Below, piece by piece: positions 33,963-44,402 of a stretch of 64,000 nucleotides of DNA. Within the stretch, counting starts at the first letter, position 1. Every line of letters starts with the position of its first letter. A model generated the notes under the pieces. It saw only the letters and a list, made by a program, of their open reading frames with translations, was not told the DNA's origin and did not search any database. Source of the stretch: Tricholoma matsutake (Eukaryota > Basidiomycota > Agaricomycetes > Agaricales > Tricholomataceae); contig AP026538.1 of NCBI GenBank assembly GCA_026075535.2, forward strand, positions 15,942,337 through 16,006,336, in the 5' to 3' direction. A program made the position numbers and the translations under genes.

Positions 33963-34436
33963 TCCGAGTCAGTTGTAATTGTAGTCTTCTTTTTTGAAGA
34001 CTTCTTCATGTTTCCAGGGCCCAGCATGGGGTGGAGCAGTTAAACAGTTTTATGGCAGATGACAAACAGCTTTACAGTGGATGGTGTGGTTTTATGGTGA
34101 CAGAGATATCAAAGAAGCTCAGAATAGCACAAAAAGCTGAGAATAGACAATATAACTTGAGAAAAGCCCCAAAAAAGCCTGAGAGAAGCAGCTGACAGCA
34201 TGTTAAAGCAAGAATCACACTCTCATCACCAAGATGGAGACGTGCCAAGCATCTCCCTCGCTGAAGGCGTGGAATGCGATGGTATAGCAAGCTTAGCTAC
34301 TAACATGTGACTAGCTACAGGTATATCTACTAGATCACGTGACCACCCTGGAGTGGGCATCCCTGACCACCCTGGAGTGGGCATCCCTGACCACTCCAAT
34401 GGGGCGAATGATGATGGAGACAATAGGGAAGAGTGG
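33963..34436. other. Unassigned stretch with a 24-bp tandem repeat
   Basis: No gene recognised. 34341-34388 holds two units of GACCACCCTGGAGTGGGCAT plus four bases, with a partial third. It lies between the E2 truncation point and the palindrome array. Confidence 0.5.
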
Positions 34437-34451
34437 TCCAGAATAACGGTG

Positions 34452-35164
34452 TTCCCCACTACTCAGCAGTAGGGAACATGGAGGAGAGGAAGAGGCATTC
34501 CCCACTACTCAGCAGCAGGGAACACCTCTCCCTCTCCTCTGCATTCCCTACTGCTGAGTAGTTGGGAACGCTCTTATGCTCAACACTCTCTGTCCTTGTA
34601 TTCGCTGGTGCTCGCCCCATTAATCCTTGTTTGGCTGGTTCTTTGCTGCTGAGCAGCAAAGAACTAAGTATCCTTGGTGAGAATAACTAATGCCTTTGTA
34701 TTTGATTTCTCTATCCTTCTCATTTCCTGCTGCTGAGTAGTGGGGAATGCCATTGTGCTCAACACTCTTTGCTCTTGTATTCTCCAGCACTTACCCTGTT
34801 AATCTTCATTCAGCTGGTTCTTTGCTGCTGAGCAGTGAAGAACCTTTTATCTTTTTTATTTCTAACCACTTATCGCTTATCTACTTATCATTCCCTACTG
34901 CTGAGCAGTGGGCAACGCCGTTGTGCTCAACCCTCTCTGCTCTTGTATTTGCCGGCGCTCACCCTGTCATCCCTCATTTGGCTGGTTCTTTGCTGCTGAG
35001 CAGTGAAGAACCTTCTCTCATATTTCTATTTAGTTATCATTTATCTACTTATCATTGCCTACTGCTGAGTATTGGGGAATGCTGTTATGCTCGATGCTCT
35101 CCACTCTTCTCTCTTTTTTATTCCTATCTACTTATTGTTCCTTGCTGCTGAGTAATGGGGAATA
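34452..35164. repeat. Array of ten 27-29 bp palindromes in alternating types
   Basis: Palindromes centred on TGCTGAGCAG-like cores at 34452-34478, 34498-34524, 34543-34569, 34638-34664, 34721-34749, 34816-34844, 34890-34916, 34984-35012, 35053-35080 and 35137-35164. After the first three, two kinds mostly alternate: GTTCTTTGCTGCT-type and TTCCCTACTGCTGAG-type. The one at 34638-34664 is perfect: 13-bp arms with a single central base. The spacers are also related (GCTCAACACTCTCTGCTC..., CACCCTGTTAATCC...), so the locus is a degenerate tandem repeat of roughly 170-180 bp units, each with two palindromes. Confidence 0.85.
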
Positions 35165-35496
35165 CCATTGTGCTCAACGCTTGTCACCATCATCTTTCCC
35201 AACACTCCTGCTGTTAATTCTAGTTTGACAGGTTCTCTTTTCTTCATATTTTCACTCAGCATATAATGTATTTTCCTCTCTGCTGTGTAATCTTCCATGC
35301 ATTCAAATATACGTGATATTACTGGTGTACTGTACTCTGAGGCATTAACTTAAATTGGCAATCATCAATTGCCTGTTGCCTTAAATCCATATATGATGGC
35401 ATTTAGGGCACATGTCGTGCCTTGCACTGCCACTGCTCTCTTTAGTCTCTCGCTAGTGAACGTCTGTATATAAAAGAGCTATGTCTTTTTCAGAAC
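35165..35496. other. Upstream region of the oxygenase-chromodomain gene
   Basis: AT-rich, no ORF or repeat recognised apart from the TATA-like motif at its right end. It lies between the palindrome array and the putative start codon. Confidence 0.5.
35467..35476 (+). promoter_or_regulatory. TATA-box-like TATATAAAAG
   Basis: Good match to a TATA box 21 bp before the putative start ATG at 35497. The spacing is short, so the transcription start would fall close to the ATG. Tentative. Confidence 0.3.
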
Positions 35497-37982
35497 ATGA
35501 ATATGTCTGAACAAGGCATCAACACCAGTATGCTCATGTACCTCCTTCCTTAATTACTGTTTATTAATTGTTCTATCAGAAGACCTTACCAAGGACGAAC
35601 TTAATTGCATTGGACAGTATTTGCATGAACACAGAGCGGGAATGAATGTACAGTTAGTCGATGTGGTTGATTTAGAAGTATTTGGTATGTTGTTAGCTGA
35701 TTACCATAGTTATAAAACAAAACTAATCTCTCAAAAGATGAGCAAGTCAAAGCCTGGCCATACATGGGCATGCCAGTAGAAGGTGGACTCATTGCTGTGA
35801 TAAAGCCACCTTGAGAACATTTCACTTATCGCGAGGGCGATTTGCTCCTGTCTGTCCATTGCCATCTTCGGAATGATCTTCAGCCTTTGCCAGCTGCGAC
35901 TCCTCCTCAAGGCCGTAGTTATCCGCAGTTGCCCACTTGGAACTACACCGAAGATCATCGGTATCGGTCTTGTTTTGTGTATTCCATGCCTTATCATCTT
36001 CATAACATAACAGTGCATCATGCTCAGCTGTCGGTCATGGATACTCTGCCGAACATGGTCCCAAAGAAAGTCAGCAACCATTACATTACCGATGAAGTTC
36101 CAGGGTTGGTGCAAATGGTCCCTGGGATTCTGTTTGTATACTACATCAACAGAGACTCGGACACTGTGCACACCATCGCCTGTTTGCATACTCTTGAGTC
36201 ACTCAGACTATATCCGTGCTTTCCTCAGGTCCTGAACCTTTCTGTTCAGCTTGCAAAGCTCAGCTGGGGGTGCAAGGCGCATGATACAACCCCAGAAATC
36301 ATGTGAGTTTCTTGCCTTCCTGGTTTGAAACACAGTGATTGATCCAAAAAGGTTTCATCTGATTCTGCATCATCAGACGGTTCTTACAGTCTTGCAAACA
36401 CTGTCCTGGAAGGAGAAGGACAAGGAACAGTCCTCCCTGCTGTCCAGGTCGACACCAGAGAGGCAAGGATGCACATTGGCTCAGTGATGAAATGCTTGAA
36501 CAATCTTTATCACCTCATAATGCTGCTATGCATTTCAAAGTTTGAGTTTGAGATTGGGGACTTTCACTCCAACATAAACAATGTTATGAGTTTCAGTGGA
36601 CTTATGCCAAATGGCACTAGCTGCCAGCTGAACTCTTCATCCCTTGGGAAGACTCTACTGGAGATGATAGGGGCACAGGGCTCTTGGCATACCGACTCGA
36701 AGGATGATTTGACAAGGTTAACATTGTTCACCTTGCTCTTACTCGTCGGCCCAAGTACGTACTCAATATCCATTCATTTGCAATGTTGAACTGAATTCGC
36801 TGTAGATGGCCATCCTGGTTCTTTTTGCTTGGGAAGACCAGGTTTATATGTACGAGAACTTGGGGCTTGGATAGTGTTTCTTGCTTTCAAGGGAAATGAC
36901 ATACATTCTGGATTTGCTCCAGTTAAAGATCCCAATGATCATCAGAACTGGGTTGATAGTATTGTTGCACCCACATGGGACCATGCTGGTCCTGAAGATT
37001 GTATCAGATATGTGATATACCCTAGTGGTCCTGCAGTACAACATAGTTCCTCAATGAATGTAACACCATCACAGCTCTTCAGCAACTTTGGTTCTGCTCA
37101 ATCGCATAAAACTGGACAACTCAACTTTTCCAGACATGGTCAAGTCACACTGGGAGATCAAGAAGACTGGGCGAATCAGCTAGGTCGAGAGATCTTAAGA
37201 TCTCTTGTCAATCAGCTTGCTCAGTGCAATCTCGACTGTGATTTGGACGCAAATGATATCCTACAAAGCTTCAGCTTCAAAAGACATCAGGACGGTGTTT
37301 CTGTTCCCTTGAAGCCTCTTCCTTATCATCCTGTCAATGATGCGGATCATGTCAACCTTTACCGGGGTTACTACCAACATTTCCGGGAACAATGCCATTC
37401 CCTTCTCATTCATATAGACAGAAAGGACTATGCAAGTGTGCGGGATAACATGGAGCAGCAAGATGCTGTGGTTAATGCTCAGTCGATCTATCTCTTGTCC
37501 GAGCATCACTCACTCAACACATTTGTTTCATCATCATCCAATGTGCAAATTGAAGAAGTCTTAAGTCACAAGTTTGAGGCGGGTAAGGTAAGCATTGGTT
37601 TCGTGCTTTGGAGATATTCAGGCTGATAGTGATCCCCATGACAGGCATATTTCATCGTGTGGCTGGTCAATGCAACAGATACGGTCCAGCTAGAGGAATC
37701 TACATGTGTCACTTCGTGTCTTATATCTTGGCTTGTAAACTGATCTCTCATAGTCTTAAAGGAAATCCGAAGATTATAGAGTACCTTAGATTGAACAAGC
37801 CATCTGTGCTTCTGTCCCAGATAATTATAGCTCCACCTGTTGAGGTTAACACCCTCTTTGTACGCGAGCGCTCAAGTCCCCTGGAGGCCCCCCTTTCCAC
37901 CCCATCTGTGTGCGGCGATTCTAATGCACCTGACAACTCAGAAAGCCTGGCTCCTGCTGGTGTAGTGCTTATTGCTCCCGAT

Positions 37983-38120
37983 GTAACGCCCTCTTCTAGT
38001 GTTCCACCTTTGTCTGATGTACTGCCTTCTCTCAATGTTCCACCATTGTCCAATGTGCCACCCTCACTCGATGTGCCACCCTCACTTGATGTGCCACCCT
38101 CTTCCGATGTAGTGACTACC
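37983..38120 (+). repeat. 18-bp coding repeats in the linker (V-P-P-S-L-D type)
   Basis: About seven degenerate 18-bp units; the clearest read GTGCCACCCTCACTCGAT. They encode a Pro/Ser-rich flexible linker between the oxygenase region and the chromodomain. Confidence 0.75.
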
Positions 38121-38309
38121 GCTTCCAAGAGAAAGACTAAGACTAAGAAAACAGTGGACCCTGCCCAGCATCCAGTAACACAGAGACAAAGCCATCTGCA
38201 GTCCAACCATCCAGACGTATCTGGCAGTCATCCAGTTGCCCATGACTCTCCCTTGACAGATGTTCCAGAGGACTCAGATGGAGAGTCTGATATTATCAAT
38301 CATCATCTT

Positions 38310-38471
38310 TATGATGTGGAAGAGATTTTGGCTTTCAAGTATGATGAACAGGTATTTATTCTAATGTTTTGTATGTCCACCATACTGAGGCTTTGCAACT
38401 AGGGCATTGCTCTTTGGCTAATAAAATGGAAAAGTTATGAAAAGACAACATGGGAACCCAAGGGAAATCTA
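38310..38471 (+). other. Chromodomain split by a 51-bp intron
   Basis: Exon 38310-38351 encodes Y-D-V-E-E-I-L-A-F-K-Y-D-E-Q and exon 38403-38471 encodes G-I-A-L-W-L-I-K-W-K-S-Y then T-T-W-E-P-K-G-N-L. This is the full chromodomain pattern, with the aromatic positions (Y, W, Y) that bind methyl-lysine. The intron (38352-38402) sits where other B/C-type chromodomains have none, so the domain does not look like a recent capture of a local retroelement. Confidence 0.75.
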
Positions 38472-41384
38472 TTGTATGTGACAATTCTGTATCTTTATAT
38501 TTTAAAAGACATTGACCCTATCGCGTGTGCAGAACTTGTTTGGACCTCTTAACCGAATTCAATTGGCATCATAGCATTACAGTCCAAAAACCTCCTGGTC
38601 CAGACAGTGACAACAAGACAGTCAGAGGAAGGGGACATCCTGGTGAGACAATGCAGTTATCATGGAACATTGACTGGCTGACAACATTGCTGGATGTACC
38701 CCAATTGCAAGGCGAACTTAGAGACTTGGTAGAAGCTAGGGCATTCACGAAGACAAAGGCCTATTTTGCAAATTCGGATATCAACTCCATGGTGTGCACT
38801 TGGACTAATCATAATCACGTTCATAGCATGCTGGGCAGCTACGTCAGTGTGCTGTCTGATGATCAGTGATCTGCCACTGGCCTTTTTCTCTATCGACTGC
38901 TGCATTCGGTTCAAATATTGCCCAGTCTGGCATTCAGCTCACAAAAGCTTGCTACACTTTTGAATGCCCAGCACTGGGAAATGTGCCGATCATTGATGGT
39001 TGTCTTCAACTGGTACCATGACACTGGTCCAAGAACTGTGAAGAGTGTTCTTGGCATCCATCATGACAAGGGTTATGAGCAGCTAAAAAGTCAGAGCCCA
39101 ATGCTAGCCAACTTCTTTGATCACATTGTATGGTTTGTATATCAAGAGCAGAAAAGTTGGTTGGAAGGGAAAAAGGCAGATAAACAGAAGAGAAACACAT
39201 GAGCTGTTCCGGTTGGACTGGAACTTCATGCACCAGCGCCATCTGTCTTGGGTCCACTGTGCTCGCATTTTGGCCCACGTCCCTCCACCCTCCAACAACT
39301 CCCATACAATCTCTATGGACTCTGGTCAGACAAATCTTGTGTAAAGCCCGTGGATTTGCATCCATTACGCACCTTCAACAGAGGACAGGACAAGCTATAT
39401 GCTAGAAGTGAGGTTTTCATACAAGCCATTTGGAAGAATGAACTAATCATTCCTGTTTTAAAGCCTATTGACAAGACCTTTTCTAGCACCCGGCGACAAA
39501 CATCTGACAATGATGATGTCCTCAATTGCTGCCTGACTAGAGGCACAATACTTCAATGTATTGCAGACGCTTGTGGCACAGATGCAATTTTTGCATCAAC
39601 CTCTGTGAAAGAGTTTCTCACAAGTCCCTCATTGGTGTTCCATAAACAACTACATTGCAACCGCGTCTTTGCAAAAAGAGCGGTCAATGATGCAATTACA
39701 ATGCTCCAACCTTTGTTTGAATGGCTGGCAGTGCATATCGAGGAACATTCCGAAATACTAGAGATTGCTGAACAAATTGGTGATCTCACCCATCTCAATA
39801 TGCTCGAGCTCAGCATGGGACGGTCTCTGTTAGTGGAACAAGCACAAGATCCTAGCCAGAATACCATCATCAAAGCTCCTGTCGTACCGATAACTGGGCA
39901 TCGCTTGCGGAAACAGATATTTTCAGAGGTGACATTTGCATTGTTGGTGCCAGGCCAAGACATGGTCAGCATTGGTGTAATGGGGTTAATTGTTCAAGAG
40001 GCATTGGCTGCCCAATGCGAGCTTCCTGTGACCGACGAGGTCCTCCATCGAGTTCTTCAAGGAAAGCATGCCACACAAAGCAGTGCTTCATCTCACAACC
40101 CCGATCACACCAACCCTATTCGGCAGTACTCTCTGGGAGCCAATTTGCTTTATTGTCACTTACCTGGCATAAACCTTACCAGCGAAGTAGGGTTATCAAA
40201 TATATTATCTTGGCTTGGAACTGGCCAAGGTTTCACAACACAGTCTTTTTTGGAAATGGTAGAGCCCAAAGGTTTTTATAAAGATGATGTGACAGCTATG
40301 ATCAACCAGTTTCAGATGGCTGTTTCTACAAATTGGTATCTCCTCGACTTGCAAAACAAATCTGATTCCGATCCTGGCTCAAAATCAAAATCGCAGTCTG
40401 CCAAAATTCCTGAACTCATCGTGACTCATGATGCTTGTATTTGGGGTCAAGCTAGAAACCATCTTGCTTTGTTGCCCACTCATGGCTCTGGAGAATGACA
40501 CAGAAAGAAATACACTTTAGACGAAAAATTCAAACAATATTTTACCCCTGTTGTACAAGAAAAATGGATGCATGTGCTTGGTGATATGTTACATCAAGAT
40601 CCTTTGCAACTTACTGGAGATCGGCGATCATGGGGCTATTATCATCGTATGGTCAAGGATTTAAACATCCCTGGCTTTCAACAAGGTTTAACTGTGTTCC
40701 AGCTGGCAAACTGTCTGGTTTTTCTGGGCATTGCCACAATGCCTCACTGGACAGAAATTGCAGATTTTGTTGCCGAGAATCGTCAGAAAGGTGCCTTTCG
40801 CAGATTAGAAAAACTTGGATTCCATATGCCAGACTCATTGTCCATTTGCACTGCATTCTTTTGCATTCATCAGCACTTGGATAAATGCTTAACCGACAAA
40901 GACAAGAAGATACTAGGCTTCAGTCCTCTCTTCACTGAACACTTGCTTTGTAAGGTGGTCAGATGGGCCAAGCATCTGTCAATGGAGGGTGACATCAATT
41001 TTTACGACAAGGGTCTCATCGCTGAATCTGCTGCTGGTGATTGGGAAGCGGGGTGCAATCAGACTAACAACATAGCTTTCCCTTTCCCTCTGATAATCAA
41101 CAGAGAGAATTTGGAAGAAGCTATCAAAGAAGCTGAGGTGAGTACAATGCTACTATCGTTGCATCGTAAATCTCAATACCCTCTTTTAACATTGCTAGGT
41201 TTTTCGTAGTTGATTCTTGCAACAGAGTTATGTGAACTGGGTGTAATGATCAATGTCGGGTGTTTTATATGCTGATTGTATTGGAAATGCAACTTGTTTT
41301 TATGTACTGTTCACTTTGAGTGTAAAGTACTGTTGTTTACAATGTTTACTACAATTGCAGATTGAGATCCGCCTATGTCTCTAA

Positions 41385-41796
41385 AGACTTAGGTCATGTC
41401 TATGACTGCTTCAACATACCTGAATCTGTCAATACATAATTTAATATGCTGTCCACGATTTCCCATCGAATACTCACATGCTTAAACAATACACACGAGT
41501 CACATGTGGTTTGAACCTCTGCTGGCAACCACGACAGTATTATGGCTGATTGCTCGTTTTGTGTCATTCTCTGGGCTGTGTTATTGTTTTTTTTCTGGCA
41601 ATTTGCCAGTACTTCATATCTGCCAATCAATACAACTAGCAGGAATAACTTGTCTGATAATATTGTGCATCCTTGGGTTGTTTGATCTTGTGCTCAGCTT
41701 TGGTTCCTTGAAAGGTGTGTATATCTTTTACTGTCTACTGTCTGGCATCTGTTTGATTTAATTCTTAAAGCTTTTCTGTAAAGCAGAACAACCAAA
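41385..41796. other. 3' flank of the oxygenase-chromodomain gene
   Basis: AT-rich, no gene recognised. Probably the 3' untranslated region and intergenic DNA. Confidence 0.4.
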
Positions 41797-42257
41797 CATC
41801 AGGCCCTTGGGCAGACTCGAGATGTAACTCGAGTCACTCTCAATCGTTAGGCACTTGGGCAGACTTGAGATGTAGCTCAAGTCACTCTCAATCATTAGGC
41901 CCTTGGGCAGACTCAAGTAGTAACTCGAGTCACTTTCAAACATTAGGCCCTTGGGTAGTAACTTGAGTTGCTTGCAAACATTAGGCCCTTGGACAGACTC
42001 AAGTAGTAACTTGAGTCACTCTCAATCGTTAGGCCCTTGGGCAGACTTGAGTAGAAACTCGAGTCACTTTCAAACATTAGGCCCTTGGGCATACTTGAGT
42101 AGTAACTCAAGTCACTTTCAAACATTAGGCCCTTGGGCAGACTTGAGACTTTACTCGAGATATAACTTGAGTCACTCGCAAACATTAGGCCCTTGGGCAT
42201 CTTCCAGTCACTCGAAAACATTAGGCCCTTGGGCAGACTTGAAAAGTAGCTTGAGCT
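41797..42257. repeat. 48-bp minisatellite (about 10 units)
   Basis: Each unit begins TTAGGCCCTTGGGCAGACT and contains a small inverted repeat around ACTTGAGTAGTAACTCGAGT. Most units are 48 bp; the 4th (about 38 bp), 8th (longer) and 9th (shorter) differ. On the minus strand most units stay open and would encode a 16-residue repeat (L-P-K-G-L-M-F-E-S-D-S-S-Y-Y-S-S), but the 4th unit breaks the frame. Confidence 0.88.
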
Positions 42258-42744
42258 AGAGAAATTACTTACAAATGTCAGTTCCTTGGATAGTATCAGC
42301 ATTTGACTCTCATGCATTGCAATACATGGATCCACATTTACTTTGGCTCCAAGCATTTTTCTGCAACAGCGCCAAAGCCCTTCGCCTTCACATATCCATT
42401 TCAATATCTCTATATGAAACATACTTGTGCCACATGCTACAATCTCTGATTGACCATGCTGTGCTGGCATATATTCGTACTGCATCCAGTCATCCATCTT
42501 ATCTTTGCTCCAAGCTTGCCATTCGACTTGTTCGAGGGTTTATGCTGAAACACAACTTTAAAAGTCTACAACAATCTATCAAACTAAAGGCATCCTATAG
42601 TGATTGTGTCTTATTGATGCAGTATTGCTATCCCTTGCACTGTGCCACATTGTATCTTGTATCATGTAGTGCTTATCAGGGTTTTGCAATTGCTTCGGAA
42701 TCTTGGTATACTGTGTATGCATGGTATGATTTTGAGATGCTTAT
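42258..42744 (+). pseudogene. Open segment left of B3, contiguous with the Helitron N-terminal region
   Basis: An ORF from 42275 runs open to the B3 insertion point. After removal of B3 and one CTTAT copy the same frame continues at 57667 (S-N-R-I-H-C-D-G-N-K-A-F-K-I-F) into the Helitron protein. The left part itself has no motif I recognise, so it could be 5' Helitron sequence or a fortuitous frame. Confidence 0.4.
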
Positions 42745-43145
42745 TGTTAGGGCGACACCCACTATCTGCTAGCTAAGACCGTGCGGGTTCTCTCTACAAG
42801 AAGGGGGTGGGATCCACGCACGTGATGGGGGAATTGATGGTTTTGATGCGAGGGGTTATTAATAGGTGAGTTTGTTGAGATAGGCCTTTCACACCAAAAA
42901 CATAGGTGGAATACCTAAGAGAACACAACTGGGGTCCCCTAGGCATATATTTAGGGTTTATATACTATGTTACATATATTGTACATTGTTGTTACCGACG
43001 CACTTGTACATGTGTGTACATTTTGATGCATGCGAAATAAAACTCTCACGCTATCAAAATGTAGCGTCATTTGGCATCATGTAGCATAATTCGACATAAT
43101 AAAATAAAATGAAAGTTTATTAGGTAATGGGGTGGTTTCCTAACA
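42745..43145 (-). repeat. B3 3' LTR (401 bp)
   Basis: TGTTAGG ... CCTAACA. It differs from the other B3 LTR by about 16 substitutions, all transitions and mostly at CpG/TpG/CpA positions. Contains the family TATA box (TTTATATA on this strand near 42958). Confidence 0.95.
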
Positions 43146-43156
43146 TTACCCCCCTT

Positions 43157-43675
43157 TTATGCCTCAACTTCCAGGCGAGAAAATATTATGTTTGTCCCCT
43201 CTGTGAAATTTTGGTAAGGCTGGAATTTCATCCCCTCATACACCATTCTCGCAATGCGACGCGGAGCATTTGGTTTATGTTTAAAGAATTGGGCGATCAC
43301 GTTATGCGCTTGCTTACAATTCTCTTTGGGTTCCCACAAATTATTTTCATTGGTATAGTTTTTCCACTTTATTAAGAACTCCAATTTGTTCCGTCGAAGA
43401 CGTGAGTCTAGAATTTCTTCAACCATGTATTCTGGAGCACCTTCTACTATTATGGGAGGTTGCGGAGTAGTTTGTTGGCCAGGAATAGTGGGCGGATGGT
43501 AAGGGCATAGGCGGGATACATTAATCTTGGGATCAATCTTAAATGATTGGGGTAATTTTAGCACTACCGCATTAGGCGAGATCACTTTAGAGATCGCATA
43601 TGGGCCAACTTGTTTCTCTGTAAGTTTCTTCAAAGGTCGTGGAATATTCAGGTCCTTGGTACTTAACCATACCAA
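43157..43675 (-). pseudogene. B3 integrase C-terminus and chromodomain
   Basis: Open for 172 codons: V-W-L-S-T-K-D-L-N-I-P-R-P, the G-P-Y-A-I-S-K-V module, then chromodomain residues Y-M-V-E-E-I-L-D-S-R-L-R-R and F-L-I-K-W-K-N-Y. It is cut off by element C at 43676 and continues at 50933. It keeps CGACGG (Arg-Arg) at 43391-43396, where B1 and B2 have TGA. Confidence 0.92.
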
Positions 43676-43676
43676 G

Positions 43677-44324
43677 TGTTAAGACTATAGGTCTTTAACT
43701 CAGCCTTGGCTTCGTATGTCACAGTTGGAGGCTTTCCAACTGTCTCGGTATCACACTAGGAGACTTTCCTAGTGTATCAGGCTTCCTGCCTTCACTTGGG
43801 TACTTCCTCAAGTCGTCACGGCTATCCATACTCAGAGGCTTTCTGAGTAGACCGTCGGTTGGTATATCACAGTTGGAGGCTTTCCAACGGTCGAGTTTGA
43901 GTTATCACAGCTAGGGGCTTCCTAAGCTGTCGAGTGTTCTGGTTGAGTCTAAGACCGTTGATTGAATTAGGTCAAGCTAAGGAATACAGACAGTATTACT
44001 ACAGCTTATATACGGTTTGAAGATATCTATTGTCCAATCAGAATGCAGGATCGTTATCAAGTATAAATAGAAAGAACAATAGAAAAGACAGGCCTCATGC
44101 CTTGCATGAGGCGTCTGATGTTACGGAGTGCTGCAGCGCAGCATGTCAGGGATCAATAAGAGAATAGCCTCATGTCAAAGGGCTGTCGTATCGCAGCATG
44201 CATGGGAGTGGGTTTGGGTGCATGGAGTCACCATGCGTCAAAGCATCTCCTGTTGGAAGTGGGTCAAATTGAATGAGAAAAATGAAGTGCCCAGTCTTGT
44301 GGGTCCAGATAACAAATCATAACA
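43677..44324 (-). repeat. Element C 3' LTR with hairpin array
   Basis: Contains a series of short stem-loops whose loops end in CTT: 43721-43743 (9-bp arms, loop GGCTT), 43753-43775 (9-bp arms, loop GACTT), 43778-43788, 43794-43813, 43829-43849, 43869-43891, 43907-43930, and 44092-44112 (9-bp arms, loop CTT). A weaker one lies at about 43680-43696. The purine-rich internal border is just right of 44324. Confidence 0.93.
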
Positions 44325-44402
44325 TCACCCTCTCTCTATCTTCAAAGTCACTGACTTCGATCAAAATCTCTTTCTCCTCTCTGGTCAGGAGGTGGGGTGG
44401 GA

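Larger units (their letters stand above)
35497..41384 (+). pseudogene. Large multi-exon gene: putative 2OG-Fe(II) oxygenase domain + chromodomain + conserved C-terminal region
   Basis: Proposed start M-N-M-S-E-Q-G at 35497 with GT-AG introns at 35528-35579, about 35673-35737, 36755-36805, 38352-38402, 38474-38532 and 41138-41360; others are less sure. The middle shows H-T-D at 36688-36696, a later I-H-S-G-F-A-P (His 36904-36906) after a hydrophobic strand, and a downstream Arg (37006-37008). This is the HxD...H...R pattern of 2-oxoglutarate/Fe(II) oxygenases. A Ser/Pro-rich linker with V-P-P-S-L-D repeats (37983-38120) leads to a chromodomain. From 38533 to 41137 a single frame of about 870 codons is broken only by TGA at 38867, 39200 and 40496; another TGA is at 35812. 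All four fit CGA decay. I believe similar long uncharacterised proteins recur in mushroom genomes. A histone- or DNA-modifying role is inference. Confidence 0.6.

Noticed and set aside
37748..38206. 152-codon minus-strand ORF with G-G-T-S-S-E repeats
   Set aside because: Antisense shadow of the V-P-P-S-L-D linker repeats of the oxygenase-chromodomain gene.
35812..40498. TGA read as a sense codon (altered genetic code)
   Set aside because: Other copies of the same elements keep CGA at equivalent sites, TAA and TAG also occur, and long ORFs elsewhere (for example 2519-5116) end normally. Decay explains the TGA codons better.
35497..41384. Captured retroelement chromodomain as the origin of the large gene
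   Set aside because: The chromodomain is split by an intron and no RT or integrase sequence accompanies it, unlike those of A, B and C.
41797..42257. Regularly repeated units reminiscent of a CRISPR array
   Set aside because: The units are contiguous with no unique spacers, the genome is eukaryotic and no cas-like genes are present. It is a minisatellite.
41943..42497. 184-codon minus-strand ORF with L-P-K-G-L-M-F-E repeats
   Set aside because: Created by the 48-bp minisatellite; the neighbouring units break the frame and no start context or flanking domain supports a gene.
42958..42968. Host gene promoter suggested by TATA motif
   Set aside because: It is the LTR promoter of B3, present in every B LTR.
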